Shown here: one piece after another, positions 35,911-43,682 of the stretch
How positions within the stretch are numbered: the stretch's first letter is position 1
How the letters are laid out: each line of letters opens with the position of its first letter
DNA from: JALORV01 sp963702595
GTDB taxonomy: Bacteria; Pseudomonadota; Gammaproteobacteria; Burkholderiales; Burkholderiaceae_F
Direction: 5' to 3'
Length of the DNA: 64,000 nt
Assembly (NCBI GenBank): GCA_963702595.1
Contig: CAVPDC010000022.1
Span: forward strand, 124,001 to 188,000
Position numbers and translations under genes: made by a program
The notes under the pieces: generated by a model
Seen by the model: the letters and a program-made list of their open reading frames with translations, nothing else
Told to the model about the DNA's origin: nothing
The model's database searches: none

Positions 35911-36375
35911 ATGACCGGCATCGTCATCATTGCCCATGCTCCGCTGGCCAGTGCGCTCCAGCACTGCGTCGAGCATGTCTATACCTGTGAGCCCGGCCTG
36001 GCGAAAGCGAACCTGCGGGTGCTCGATGTCGAGCCGGGCGCGGACGTCGAGGCGCTGTTCCTGCGGGCCACCGGTCTCATTGCCGAAGTGGACAGCGGTG
36101 CCGGCGTCCTTGTGCTGACCGACGCGTTCGGTGCCACGCCGGGCAATCTGGCAGCGCGGCTCAGCGTGCAGGGGCGCGTCTCGGTGGTGGCGGGGGTGAA
36201 CCTCCCGATGCTGCTTCGCGCCGTGTGCTATCGCGGCAGTTCGCTCGGCGAGCTTGCGGAGAAGGCGCTCTCCGGGGGCCAGCAAGGCATGGTGCAGGTC
36301 ACCGGAACTCCGGTGCAGAACCAGGGGTACAGCCCGCAAGGGAATGATTACCAAAGACTTCACCATCAGCAATAA
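35911..36375 (+). CDS. PTS system mannose-type EIIA component
   Basis: A 154-residue EIIA of the mannose/fucose family. It accepts phosphate on His9 (IVIIAHAPLA) from HPr. DAFGATPGNLAARL is the second family block. No membrane EIIC/EIID components follow, so it is probably part of a regulatory rather than a sugar-transporting chain, as in other betaproteobacteria. GCGAG lies ahead of the ATG. Its last 32 bp overlap the HPr gene. Confidence 0.87.
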   Translation: MTGIVIIAHAPLASALQHCVEHVYTCEPGLAKANLRVLDVEPGADVEALFLRATGLIAEVDSGAGVLVLTDAFGATPGNLAARLSVQGRVSVVAGVNLPMLLRAVCYRGSSLGELAEKALSGGQQGMVQVTGTPVQNQGYSPQGNDYQRLHHQQ

Positions 36376-36613
36376 GCTCGGACTGCACGCGCGGCCCTCA
36401 GCGCAGATCACCCAGGTGGCGAGTCGCTTCTCCTCGGAAGTGTGGGTTTCCAAGAACGGACGCCGGGTCAATGCGAAATCGATCATGGGCGTCATGATGC
36501 TGGCGGCCGGGCAGGGCAGTGTGCTCACCGTCGAAGCCGACGGCCCCGACGAGGCGCAGGTGATCGATGCGCTTGGGGAACTGATCGCCAGCGGATTTGG
36601 CGAGATCGATTGA
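36344..36613 (+). CDS. ptsH: Phosphocarrier protein HPr
   Basis: An 89-residue carrier with His15 in LGLHARPSA, which receives phosphate from enzyme I, and Ser46 in AKSIMG, the site used by HPr kinase in organisms that have one. Length and both sites are canonical. The start overlaps the EIIA gene and the stop lies 2 bp before ptsI, so all three are translated as a unit. Confidence 0.93.
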   Translation: MITKDFTISNKLGLHARPSAQITQVASRFSSEVWVSKNGRRVNAKSIMGVMMLAAGQGSVLTVEADGPDEAQVIDALGELIASGFGEID

Positions 36614-36615
36614 TC

Positions 36616-38421
36616 ATGAGTGAGCGCGCGCGGGAAACACTGACCGGCAGTGGCGTGGCACGCGGCATCGCGATCGGCCATGCGCATTTACTTGCCCAGT
36701 CCGAACTCGAGGTGCGGCAGGTCACGATCGAGCGGCGCGATGTCTTGCACGAAATCGCGCGTCTGACCCGGGCCTTCGCGGCTGTGCGCGACGAACTCGA
36801 CGAGCTGAAGCTTGGCATTGCGCAGGACGCGCCGACCGAGGTGCGCGCGTTCCTCGATCTGCACCGTCTGATCCTGGACGATTCATTGCTCTCCGAGGCG
36901 CCGCGCGACCTGATCCGGACGCGGCTTATCAATGCCGAGTGGGCGCTGTCGATCCAGCTGGAAGAAGTCTGCCGACAGTTCGAAGCCATCGACGACGAGT
37001 ACCTGCGCGAGCGTTCGACCGATGTGCGCCAGGTTGTCGAGCGCGTGCTCAACGCGCTGGCCGAAGGAACGCCGGGACGCGTCGCATTGCCGAAGAAGCT
37101 GGCGGCCGGAGAACGGCTCGTGCTGGTTGCACGCGATCTCGCGCCGGCCGACATGCTGCACCTGCGGGAGCGCGCCGACGTCGACCTCGCCGGTTTCGTG
37201 ACCGAGCTTGGTGGGCCGACCTCGCATACGGCGATCATGGCGCGCAGCCTGGGGCTGCCGGCGATAGTCGGCGCGGCACGCGCGCGCGACGTGATCGAGG
37301 AGGGCGATCTCCTCGTTATTGATGCCGACGCCGACCTGGTCGTCGTCAACCCTTCCGAAGATGAGCTGCAGGAGTTCCGGCGCCGGCTGCGCGCCCAGGC
37401 CGAGCATCGGACCCAGCTGCGCAAGCTCAAGGGCAAGCTCGCGCGCACACGTGACGGGGTGCCGATCGACCTGCTCGCCAACATCGAGCTGCCGAAGGAC
37501 GCGCGCGATGCACTCGAGGCCGGCGCCGACGGCATCGGGCTCTTCCGCTCCGAGTTCCTTTTCATGGATCGCGACGACCTGCCGACGGAGGACGAGCAGT
37601 ACGAGGCGTACGCCAAGGTGGCGCGCGTGATGAAGGGCAAGCCGGTCGTGATCCGCACGCTCGACATCGGCGCCGACAAGGTGCTCAACGAAGCCGCGCG
37701 CGAGACGCTCGGCATGGGACGCGGCGCGCCCCGGCCGGAATCGAATCCGGCGCTGGGGCTGCGTGCGATCCGCTACTGCCTGGCGTACCCGGAGCTCTTC
37801 TCGACCCAGCTGCGAGCAATTCTGCGGGCCTCCGAGGTCGGCACCGTGCGCATCCTGATCCCGATGCTCGCGCATGTGCACGAGATCGAGCAGGCGGCCG
37901 CCTTCGTTGCCCGCGCGAAGGAACAGTTGAAGGAGCGCAAGCTCAAGTACGACGCCCGCATCCAGCTGGGGGGCATGGTTGAGGTTCCGGCCGCTGCGCT
38001 CTCGCTACCCGAGTTCGTGCAGCGGCTCAAGTTCCTGTCGATCGGTACCAACGACCTGATCCAGTACACGCTGGCGATCGACCGCACCGATAGTGCCGTC
38101 GCCCACCTGTACGACCAGACGCACCCCGCCGTGCTGCGCCTGATCGCGCAGACGATACGTATCGGTACCAAGGCCCGCGTGCCCGTCTCCGTGTGCGGCG
38201 AACTGGCCGGGGATCTCGAGATGACCGAGCTGCTGCTCGGGATGGGCCTGCGGCAGTATTCGATGCACCCTTCGCAGATACTGCAGGTCAAGGAACGCTT
38301 GTTCGAGCTCTCGGCCAAGGAGTCCGGCCGCTTCGCCGGCCGGGTGCTACGGATGTCGGACCCGATGAAGATCCGCCAGTTGTTGCAGTCCGAGCCTGTC
38401 GCAGCGGCGGGTTCGAACTAG
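36616..38421 (+). CDS. ptsI: Phosphoenolpyruvate--protein phosphotransferase (enzyme I)
   Basis: A 601-residue enzyme I that moves phosphate from phosphoenolpyruvate to HPr. His204 in GGPTSHTAIMARS is the phosphorylated residue. The PEP-binding C-terminal half has GADGIGLFRSEFLFM, NPALGLRAIR, GGMVEVPAAA, LSIGTNDLIQYTLA and the catalytic Cys in VSVCGELAGD. It lacks GAF or EIIA-type extensions, so it is the classical enzyme rather than PtsP. It is the last gene before a bidirectional terminator. Confidence 0.94.
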   Translation: MSERARETLTGSGVARGIAIGHAHLLAQSELEVRQVTIERRDVLHEIARLTRAFAAVRDELDELKLGIAQDAPTEVRAFLDLHRLILDDSLLSEAPRDLIRTRLINAEWALSIQLEEVCRQFEAIDDEYLRERSTDVRQVVERVLNALAEGTPGRVALPKKLAAGERLVLVARDLAPADMLHLRERADVDLAGFVTELGGPTSHTAIMARSLGLPAIVGAARARDVIEEGDLLVIDADADLVVVNPSEDELQEFRRRLRAQAEHRTQLRKLKGKLARTRDGVPIDLLANIELPKDARDALEAGADGIGLFRSEFLFMDRDDLPTEDEQYEAYAKVARVMKGKPVVIRTLDIGADKVLNEAARETLGMGRGAPRPESNPALGLRAIRYCLAYPELFSTQLRAILRASEVGTVRILIPMLAHVHEIEQAAAFVARAKEQLKERKLKYDARIQLGGMVEVPAAALSLPEFVQRLKFLSIGTNDLIQYTLAIDRTDSAVAHLYDQTHPAVLRLIAQTIRIGTKARVPVSVCGELAGDLEMTELLLGMGLRQYSMHPSQILQVKERLFELSAKESGRFAGRVLRMSDPMKIRQLLQSEPVAAAGSN

Positions 38422-38432
38422 GCACCATGAAT

Positions 38433-38466
38433 AAAAAAGGGCCCGGCGCATGCCGAGCCCTTTGCT
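38433..38466. terminator. Bidirectional intrinsic terminator between ptsI and the SYLF gene
   Basis: AAAGGGC (38436-38442) pairs with GCCCTTT (38457-38463), with an inner CGGC/GCCG stem. Six A residues on the left give a T-run for the minus-strand SYLF gene; the right side has only three T residues for ptsI. Confidence 0.8.
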
Positions 38467-38497
38467 TTGCGAGACTGCCTCGCTCGGCGAACGCTTC

Positions 38498-39049
38498 TTA
38501 GTTCAGGTCCTTGTCTTTCCACACTTTGATGCCCGAAGCGGTCACGCCGGCTTCGAGACCCTGCTTGGTCAACCGGTAGAAGTCGCCACCCGAGAACGTG
38601 CCGACGCTGGCGCTCGCGGCCTTGGTGCCGGCACCGGCGCCTGCGGAGACGTTGCCCGTGGCATCCCACCCGCTATCGATGAACTGCTGCATGTTGGCCT
38701 TGTCCTTGAAGACGAACAGGTAGCGCGTTTCGCTGGCGCCAAGCTGAAGTCCGGCGCTGGCCTGGGCCAGGTCCATGAACGTGTTCTTCTTGGTCGCGTT
38801 ATCGTGGACAACGCCCTTGCCGCCGGCACCGCCGACGATGAAGCTTATGCCGAACGTGGAGAACACGGCGTAACCGGGGGCCTTCTCGACCTTGGCCTTG
38901 AGGCTTGGCTCCTTTGCATAGAAAGCGGCCATTGCAGCCGACGTGGACTTCAGGACTTCTTCCTGCTTCGCCTTGTCAGCCGCCATCGCGGTTGACAAGC
39001 CAAATGCCGTCAGTGTTGCGGCCGTCGCCAGCCATTTGATCAGTTTCAT
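38498..39049 (-). CDS. Exported SYLF-domain (YSC84-like) lipid-binding protein
   Basis: A 183-residue protein with signal peptide 1-23 (STAMA|A) and a SYLF domain (about 30-183). Family landmarks are APGYAVFSTFGISFIVGGAGGKG, LQLGASETRYLFVFKD, and SAGAGAGTKAASA near the end. Proteins of this type are thought to bind phospholipids; in bacteria most are uncharacterised. AGGAACAAACA precedes the ATG. It is a single-gene unit ended by a shared terminator. Confidence 0.83.
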   Translation of the reverse strand: MKLIKWLATAATLTAFGLSTAMAADKAKQEEVLKSTSAAMAAFYAKEPSLKAKVEKAPGYAVFSTFGISFIVGGAGGKGVVHDNATKKNTFMDLAQASAGLQLGASETRYLFVFKDKANMQQFIDSGWDATGNVSAGAGAGTKAASASVGTFSGGDFYRLTKQGLEAGVTASGIKVWKDKDLN

Positions 39050-39151
39050 TGTTTGTTCCTTTTCTCTCGCCGGACACGCGTCAGGCCCCGGTGAAGCCAG
39101 ACCGGGTGACGATCCGTCTATTTAGTCTAGTCGTTTGCCCTTGGCGGCCGT

Positions 39152-39180
39152 TTGACAGTCCGCAAGCAGTTCTCTAGCCT
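39152..39180 (+). promoter_or_regulatory. Sigma-70 promoter of metX
   Basis: A perfect -35 TTGACA (39152-39157), a 17-bp spacer and TAGCCT (39175-39180) as -10. The predicted start of RNA is near 39187, exactly where the aptamer-like leader begins. Confidence 0.72.
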
Positions 39181-39188
39181 GCCCACCT

Positions 39189-39256
39189 TGCGCCGATTTG
39201 CCGACTCGCTTGCGGGCGCGCGAGGAGAAACTCCTCCGAAAACCGCTAAAGAGGTC
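39189..39256 (+). promoter_or_regulatory. Probable SAM-II-like riboswitch upstream of metX
   Basis: P1 can form between GCGCC (39190-39194) and GGCGC (39215-39219). The loop starts with GATTTGCC, close to the GAUUUAACC of SAM-II. After an inserted hairpin GAGGAG-AAA-CTCCTC (39222-39236) comes CCGCTAAAGAGG, close to the 3' SAM-II signature GCUAAAAAGGG. GACTC (39203-39207) may form the pseudoknot with GAGGTC (39251-39256). The inserted hairpin would make it a long-loop variant. The location ahead of metX fits. This is my reading of the sequence; a covariance model search would decide it. Confidence 0.58.
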
Positions 39257-39274
39257 AAGCAGCCTTGCTGCCCC

Positions 39275-39308
39275 AACCCGAGCCGGCGTCGCGCCCCTCG
39301 GGTTTTTT
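39275..39308 (+). terminator. Leader terminator between the aptamer and metX
   Basis: AACCCGAG (39275-39282) pairs with CTCGGGTT (39297-39304), with six T residues at 39303-39308. It ends 29 bp before the metX start codon, so it can act as the expression platform of the leader. Confidence 0.75.
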
Positions 39309-39337
39309 GTTGCGAGTTCGCCGGCGAGGTTTCTGCT

Positions 39338-40474
39338 GTGAGTGGTCGTTCCGTAGGCGTCGTCACGCCGCAGGCGATGAAGTTCGATGTTCCGCTCGAA
39401 TTGACGAGCGGCGCGTCGATCGCTTCTTACGAACTCGCGATCGAGACCTATGGGCGGCTGAACGCGGAGCGCAGCAACGCCGTGCTGATCTGCCATGCGC
39501 TCAACGCGTCCCATCACGTCGCCGGCACATATGCAGACGACCCCGGCAAGGTCGGCTGGTGGGACAACATGGTTGGCCCGGGCAAGCCGGTCGACACCGA
39601 ACGTTTCTTCGTCGTCGGCGTCAACAACCTCGGCTCCTGCTTCGGATCGACCGGGCCAATGTCGACCGACGCGGCGCGCGGGACGCCGTACGGCGCGAGC
39701 TTTCCTGTGGTCACGGTCGAAGACTGGGTGCGCGCGCAGGCGCGCGTCGCCGATGTCCTCGGTATCAAACAATGGGCAGCCGTGATGGGTGGGTCGCTCG
39801 GTGGGATGCAGGCGCTGTCGTGGGCGATCCAGTTTCCGCACCGCATACGGCACTGTATTGCGATCGCGTCGGTACCGAAGCTCTCGGCACAGAACATCGC
39901 GTTCAATGAAGTGGCCCGCACCGCGATCCGCTCGGACCCGGACTTTCACGGCGGCGACTATTACGCCCACGGTGTGGTGCCCAAACGCGGTTTGCGCGTG
40001 GCACGCATGATCGGCCACATCACGTATCTCTCGGGCGCCGACATGGCCGAGAAATTCGGACGCTCGATGCGCGCCGACGACTATCAGTTCCACTACGACG
40101 TCGAGTTCGAAGTGGAAAGTTACCTGCGCTACCAGGGGGACAAGTTCTCCGAGTATTTCGACGCCAATACGTATCTGCTGATCACGCGTGCACTCGACTA
40201 TTTCGACCCGGCTCGACACACGGGTGGCAACCTTGTGCAGGCACTGGCGCCGGCGACCGCGAAGTTCCTGATCGCGAGCTTCACCACCGACTGGCGTTTC
40301 CCCCCCGAGCGTTCGCGCGAGATCGTCGAGGCGCTGATCGAGAACGGGCGCGATGTGGCCTACGCCGAGATCGACGCTCCGCATGGGCACGACGCATTTC
40401 TACTCGAGGACCCGCGCTATCACAAGGTGGTACGAGCCTACTTCGACAATATCGCGACGGAGTGCGTGCGATGA
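39338..40474 (+). CDS. metX: Homoserine O-acyltransferase (MetX)
   Basis: Acylates homoserine with acetyl-CoA or succinyl-CoA in methionine synthesis. The 378-residue alpha/beta hydrolase has the nucleophile Ser in MGGSLGGMQALSWA, LGSCFGSTGP, and the catalytic Asp and His in the C-terminal part (SFTTDWRFPPERSREI and DAPHGHDAFL). The GTG start at 39338 follows GGCGAGG at good spacing and gives the family length; an ATG 39 bp later is an alternative. metW follows, the usual pairing. A promoter, aptamer-like leader and terminator lie directly upstream. Confidence 0.92.
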   Translation: MSGRSVGVVTPQAMKFDVPLELTSGASIASYELAIETYGRLNAERSNAVLICHALNASHHVAGTYADDPGKVGWWDNMVGPGKPVDTERFFVVGVNNLGSCFGSTGPMSTDAARGTPYGASFPVVTVEDWVRAQARVADVLGIKQWAAVMGGSLGGMQALSWAIQFPHRIRHCIAIASVPKLSAQNIAFNEVARTAIRSDPDFHGGDYYAHGVVPKRGLRVARMIGHITYLSGADMAEKFGRSMRADDYQFHYDVEFEVESYLRYQGDKFSEYFDANTYLLITRALDYFDPARHTGGNLVQALAPATAKFLIASFTTDWRFPPERSREIVEALIENGRDVAYAEIDAPHGHDAFLLEDPRYHKVVRAYFDNIATECVR

Positions 40475-40544
40475 GCGCCGCGCTGCGGCTCCGAAGGCGC
40501 TCGCGTCCCCCGCGGAGGGGCGGCCCGAAGGGCGAGGGGGCAAC
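40472..40544 (+). repeat. Intercistronic repeat element, copy B (metX to metW)
   Basis: Starts in the metX stop codon (ATGAGCGCC), contains GGCTCCGAAGGCGCT, then TCCCCC and a G-run, and ends CGAGGGGGCAAC right before the metW ATG. It is related to copy A at 28367-28438 in motif order, spacing and position relative to both genes. Confidence 0.7.
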
Positions 40545-41129
40545 ATGACGCTGCGCGTCGACCTCGCACAGATCGCCGAGTGGGTGGCGCCGGGCAGCCG
40601 GGTGCTCGATCTCGGGTGCGGTGAGGGCTCGCTGCTGGCCCATTTGCGCGATGCGAAGTCCTGCCGTGGCTATGGCGTCGAAATCGACGACGACCACGTG
40701 GCCCGCTGTGTCAAGGTGGGTCTGAATGTCGTGCAGCAGGACCTCGACGCGGGCCTGCGCCTGTTTGCCGACAACATGTTCGACACCGTCGTGCTTTCGC
40801 AGACGCTGCAGGCCATGCACAACGTCGAGGGCATCCTGCGCGAGATGGCGCGCGTCGCGCGCCAGGGGATCGTGAGCTTTCCGAATTTCGGACACTGGCG
40901 GCACGCCGTTTCACTGCTGGCGGGGCGCATGCCGGTGAACAAGCTGATTCCCTATCAGTGGTACGACACACCGAACATTCACCTTTGTACGCTGAAGGAC
41001 TTCGAGATCCTGGCCGCACGCGTCGGGCTGGTCATCACCGGCCGCACGGTGCTTGCAGACGGCCGGCCGGTGCAGTTTGCGCCGGCGCTGCGCGCGACGG
41101 TCGCCATCTATCGGTTCGAAACACGCTGA
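40545..41129 (+). CDS. metW: Methionine biosynthesis protein MetW
   Basis: A 194-residue methyltransferase-fold protein that supports MetX activity in betaproteobacteria and related groups. The S-adenosylmethionine-binding loop is VLDLGCGEGSLLAHL; further family stretches are VVLSQTLQAMHNVE and GIVSFPNFGHWRHA, with IPYQWYDTPNIHLCT near the end. The ribosome site GGCGAGGGGGCAAC is part of the repeat element between metX and metW. Confidence 0.93.
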   Translation: MTLRVDLAQIAEWVAPGSRVLDLGCGEGSLLAHLRDAKSCRGYGVEIDDDHVARCVKVGLNVVQQDLDAGLRLFADNMFDTVVLSQTLQAMHNVEGILREMARVARQGIVSFPNFGHWRHAVSLLAGRMPVNKLIPYQWYDTPNIHLCTLKDFEILAARVGLVITGRTVLADGRPVQFAPALRATVAIYRFETR

Positions 41130-41161
41130 AGCCGCGCGGAGTGCCGTGCTGGGGGGATGCG

Positions 41162-41668
41162 ATGAGTTCTTTGCGCGAGAAGCTGATCCGCAATTTCAAC
41201 GAGATCGAACTCGACGAGTCGACGCGGGCGCCGTTGTACGACGGTTCCCGCAGTGGCAGCGTGGCAGGCCCGCGCGTCGGCACGGTCGCGCGGAAGCTCG
41301 GTGCCGGCGTCGACATCGTGCCGCCGGGCAAGCGATCCTGCCCCTACCACTTCCATTACGCGCAGGAAGAGATGTTCGTCATCCTGGAGGGTGAAGGCAC
41401 GCTGCGCGTGGCCGGGGAAATGATCCCGATCGGGGCCGGCGACGTCATCGGTATTCCACCCGGGCCGGAGTATCCGCACCAGATCATCAACACGTCCAAC
41501 GCGCCGCTCAAGTACCTGTCGATCAGCACCCAGGAAATGCCCGAGGTCTGCGAGTACCCGGACTCCGGCAAGTACCTGGCCTACTCACGTACCAAGGGGC
41601 CATTGCTTGACGGTGGACGCATGCATCGTCCGGACACCGACCTGGACTACTGGGACGGCGAGGCCTGA
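41162..41668 (+). CDS. Cupin domain protein
   Basis: A 168-residue single-domain cupin. The metal-site motif 1 is HFHYAQEEMFVILEGEG, with two His and one Glu; motif 2 is GPEYPHQIINTS. The substrate is unknown. GGGGGGATGCG precedes the ATG. It lies 32 bp after metW and may belong to the same transcript. Its last 22 bp overlap the end of ampG on the other strand. Confidence 0.82.
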   Translation: MSSLREKLIRNFNEIELDESTRAPLYDGSRSGSVAGPRVGTVARKLGAGVDIVPPGKRSCPYHFHYAQEEMFVILEGEGTLRVAGEMIPIGAGDVIGIPPGPEYPHQIINTSNAPLKYLSISTQEMPEVCEYPDSGKYLAYSRTKGPLLDGGRMHRPDTDLDYWDGEA

Positions 41669-43080
41669 GCGGGGAGCGGGGCCAGCGGCCGCGCAGTGAC
41701 TCGACTGGCGAGCCAGACGAGCAGCAGCACCGGAACGCCGAGTGCGGCGGTCGATGTGAAGAATGCAACGTAGCCATGTGCGTCGACGAACGCGCCGGAG
41801 AATCCGGCGATGAACTTCGGCAGCAGCAGCATCACCGACGAGAAGAGTGCGTATTGCGTAGCGGAGTAGGCGACGTTGGTAAGCCCCGACAGGTACGCGA
41901 TGAACGCCGCCGATGCGATGCCCGCGGACAGGTTGTCGGCCGATATGACGAAGATCAGTCCGGTCAGGTCGTGCCCCCGTGTCGCCAGCCAGGCGAACAG
42001 CAGGTTCGATGCGGCCGACAGCACGGCGCCCAGCATCAGGACGCGGGTCACACCAAAACGCAGCGCCAGTGCGCCACCGAGAAACGCGCCAGCCAGTGTC
42101 ATGACGACGCCGTAGAACTTGGAGACGGCGGCCACTTCATCCTTCGTGTACCCCATGTCGACGTAGAACGGGTTGGCCATGATGCCCATCACGACATCGG
42201 AGATGCGGTACGTGGCGATCAGTGCCAGCAGCAACAGCGCGTGCCAACGGTAGCGACCGATGAAGTCGGCGAACGGGCCCACGACGGCGGACTGCAGCCA
42301 GGCGAGCACCCGTGCGGCCGGCGAGCCCGGCGTAGGCGAACCGACCTGCGTTGCGAGCATGCTCGCGTCCCGGGCCGCAGGTTCCGGCGAGAGCAGCACC
42401 GCGAGGACGCCGACCCCCATCGACGCCGCCATCGCGAAGTAGGCTGTGGTCCAGGCGCTGGCGTGGTAGCCCGTGTCGCTGCCTGCCGCGCGCGCCGCTA
42501 TCCAGAGCACACCCGCGCCGGCCCAGATCATCGCGAGCCGGTAGCCGGTCTGATACATCGCCGCCAGCGCTGCCTGCTTTTCGACCCGGGCCGACTCGAT
42601 GCGATAGGCATCGAGCGCGATGTCCTGCGTGGCGGACGCGAAGGCGACTACGAGCGCGGCAATCGTCAGCGCGCGCAGCCCTTCCTGCGGATCGCCCATG
42701 GCCATCGCAATCAGGCCGCCGATGATGATGGCCTGAGACACGAGCAGCCAGGCGCGTCGACGCCCCAGGGCGCGCGTCAGCAGCGGCAGCGGCAAGCGGT
42801 CGACCAGGGGCGCCCAGACCCACTTGAAACCATACGCCAGGCCGACCCACGAGAGGTAACCGATCGTGGCGCGATCGATGCCGGCTTCGCGCAACCGGAA
42901 CGACAGCGTGCCCAGCACCAGCAGCAACGGCAGCCCGGCGGAGAATCCGAGGAAGAACATGCGCAGCGCGGCCGGTTCCGCGTAGACGCGCAACACGTCG
43001 CGCCATGAGCGCCGCAGCGCCGGGCGCCCCGCGGCGGGGTCGGTCTCGTCGGTCGGCGTGGACGCGGTCGGGCTCGGCAT
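41647..43080 (-). CDS. ampG: AmpG-type muropeptide MFS transporter
   Basis: A 477-residue transporter with about 12-14 hydrophobic helices. AmpG imports anhydromuropeptides from the periplasm for recycling. Family stretches are FFLGFSAGLPLLLVLGTLSF, GLAYGFKWVWAPLVDR, ATQDIALDAYRIE and YKTSD-like ATYRISDVVMGIMANPFY. The ATG (MPSPTAST) is preferred; the frame is open about 280 bp further upstream without features. It is convergent with, and overlaps, the cupin gene. Confidence 0.88.
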   Translation of the reverse strand: MPSPTASTPTDETDPAAGRPALRRSWRDVLRVYAEPAALRMFFLGFSAGLPLLLVLGTLSFRLREAGIDRATIGYLSWVGLAYGFKWVWAPLVDRLPLPLLTRALGRRRAWLLVSQAIIIGGLIAMAMGDPQEGLRALTIAALVVAFASATQDIALDAYRIESARVEKQAALAAMYQTGYRLAMIWAGAGVLWIAARAAGSDTGYHASAWTTAYFAMAASMGVGVLAVLLSPEPAARDASMLATQVGSPTPGSPAARVLAWLQSAVVGPFADFIGRYRWHALLLLALIATYRISDVVMGIMANPFYVDMGYTKDEVAAVSKFYGVVMTLAGAFLGGALALRFGVTRVLMLGAVLSAASNLLFAWLATRGHDLTGLIFVISADNLSAGIASAAFIAYLSGLTNVAYSATQYALFSSVMLLLPKFIAGFSGAFVDAHGYVAFFTSTAALGVPVLLLVWLASRVTARPLAPLPAQASPSQ

Positions 43081-43379
43081 GAGTGCGCGCAGTTTAGTGG
43101 CGCAACGTTCGTGACTGACCCGGAATGCTGCAGGAACTTGCCGGTCGTCCGGTCCGGCAGCAGAGGTCACTACGGAGGGAGTCAGTTGCCACCGGGGTCG
43201 CGCTGCCGCCACGGCTGCCTGCACCGGGGCCTGCAGGCGATGAACATGTTGGTGTTCACCGAGCAATTCGTGTTGCCGCGTGCGTGCCGGGCATTCGATA
43301 CTCTCGGTGGGCTGGTCGATCGGGCTCGGAGCGAGCGAATGAACAGAGTCCTGCAGCAACCGGACCAGCTGGCGGCCTG

Positions 43380-43682
43380 ATGCGCATGAGCGGACCGACC
43401 CCGCAACGGTACGCCGTGCGCCGCGTTCTCGAGAACGCGGGCATCCTCACATTCGCGTCGCTGCTTGTCATGTCGGTGACGCTGGGTCGCTACTCCGTGG
43501 CGCTCGTGTGGTGCGGGGCCCTCATCGTGTTCTTCACTCACACCTGGGAAAGCCGGTCGCACCGGGCGAACGAGCCTCCGCCGTCGTCGGGCGGCATGGC
43601 CCTGCGCCCGCGGCACTACGACACGCTGCGCTGGCTCGGGCTCGCGCTTTCGCTGGCCGGTGTGGCCGCGATGTCGGTCTAG
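43380..43682 (+). CDS. Hypothetical membrane protein (100 aa)
   Basis: The product has two hydrophobic helices (about 20-52 as a long or paired segment, and about 83-100 at the C-terminus), with a polar Pro/Ser loop between them. No family is recognised. The stop TAG shares the palindrome CTAG (43679-43682) with the stop of the convergent TAXI gene. A short upstream frame ends at its ATG (TGATG), but that frame has no other support. Confidence 0.45.
   Translation: MRMSGPTPQRYAVRRVLENAGILTFASLLVMSVTLGRYSVALVWCGALIVFFTHTWESRSHRANEPPPSSGGMALRPRHYDTLRWLGLALSLAGVAAMSV

Noticed and set aside
43111..43380. 89-codon frame whose stop overlaps the start of the 100-aa membrane protein
   Set aside because: The TGATG overlap is suggestive, but the sequence has no hydrophobic or domain pattern and the first half is low-complexity by GC bias.
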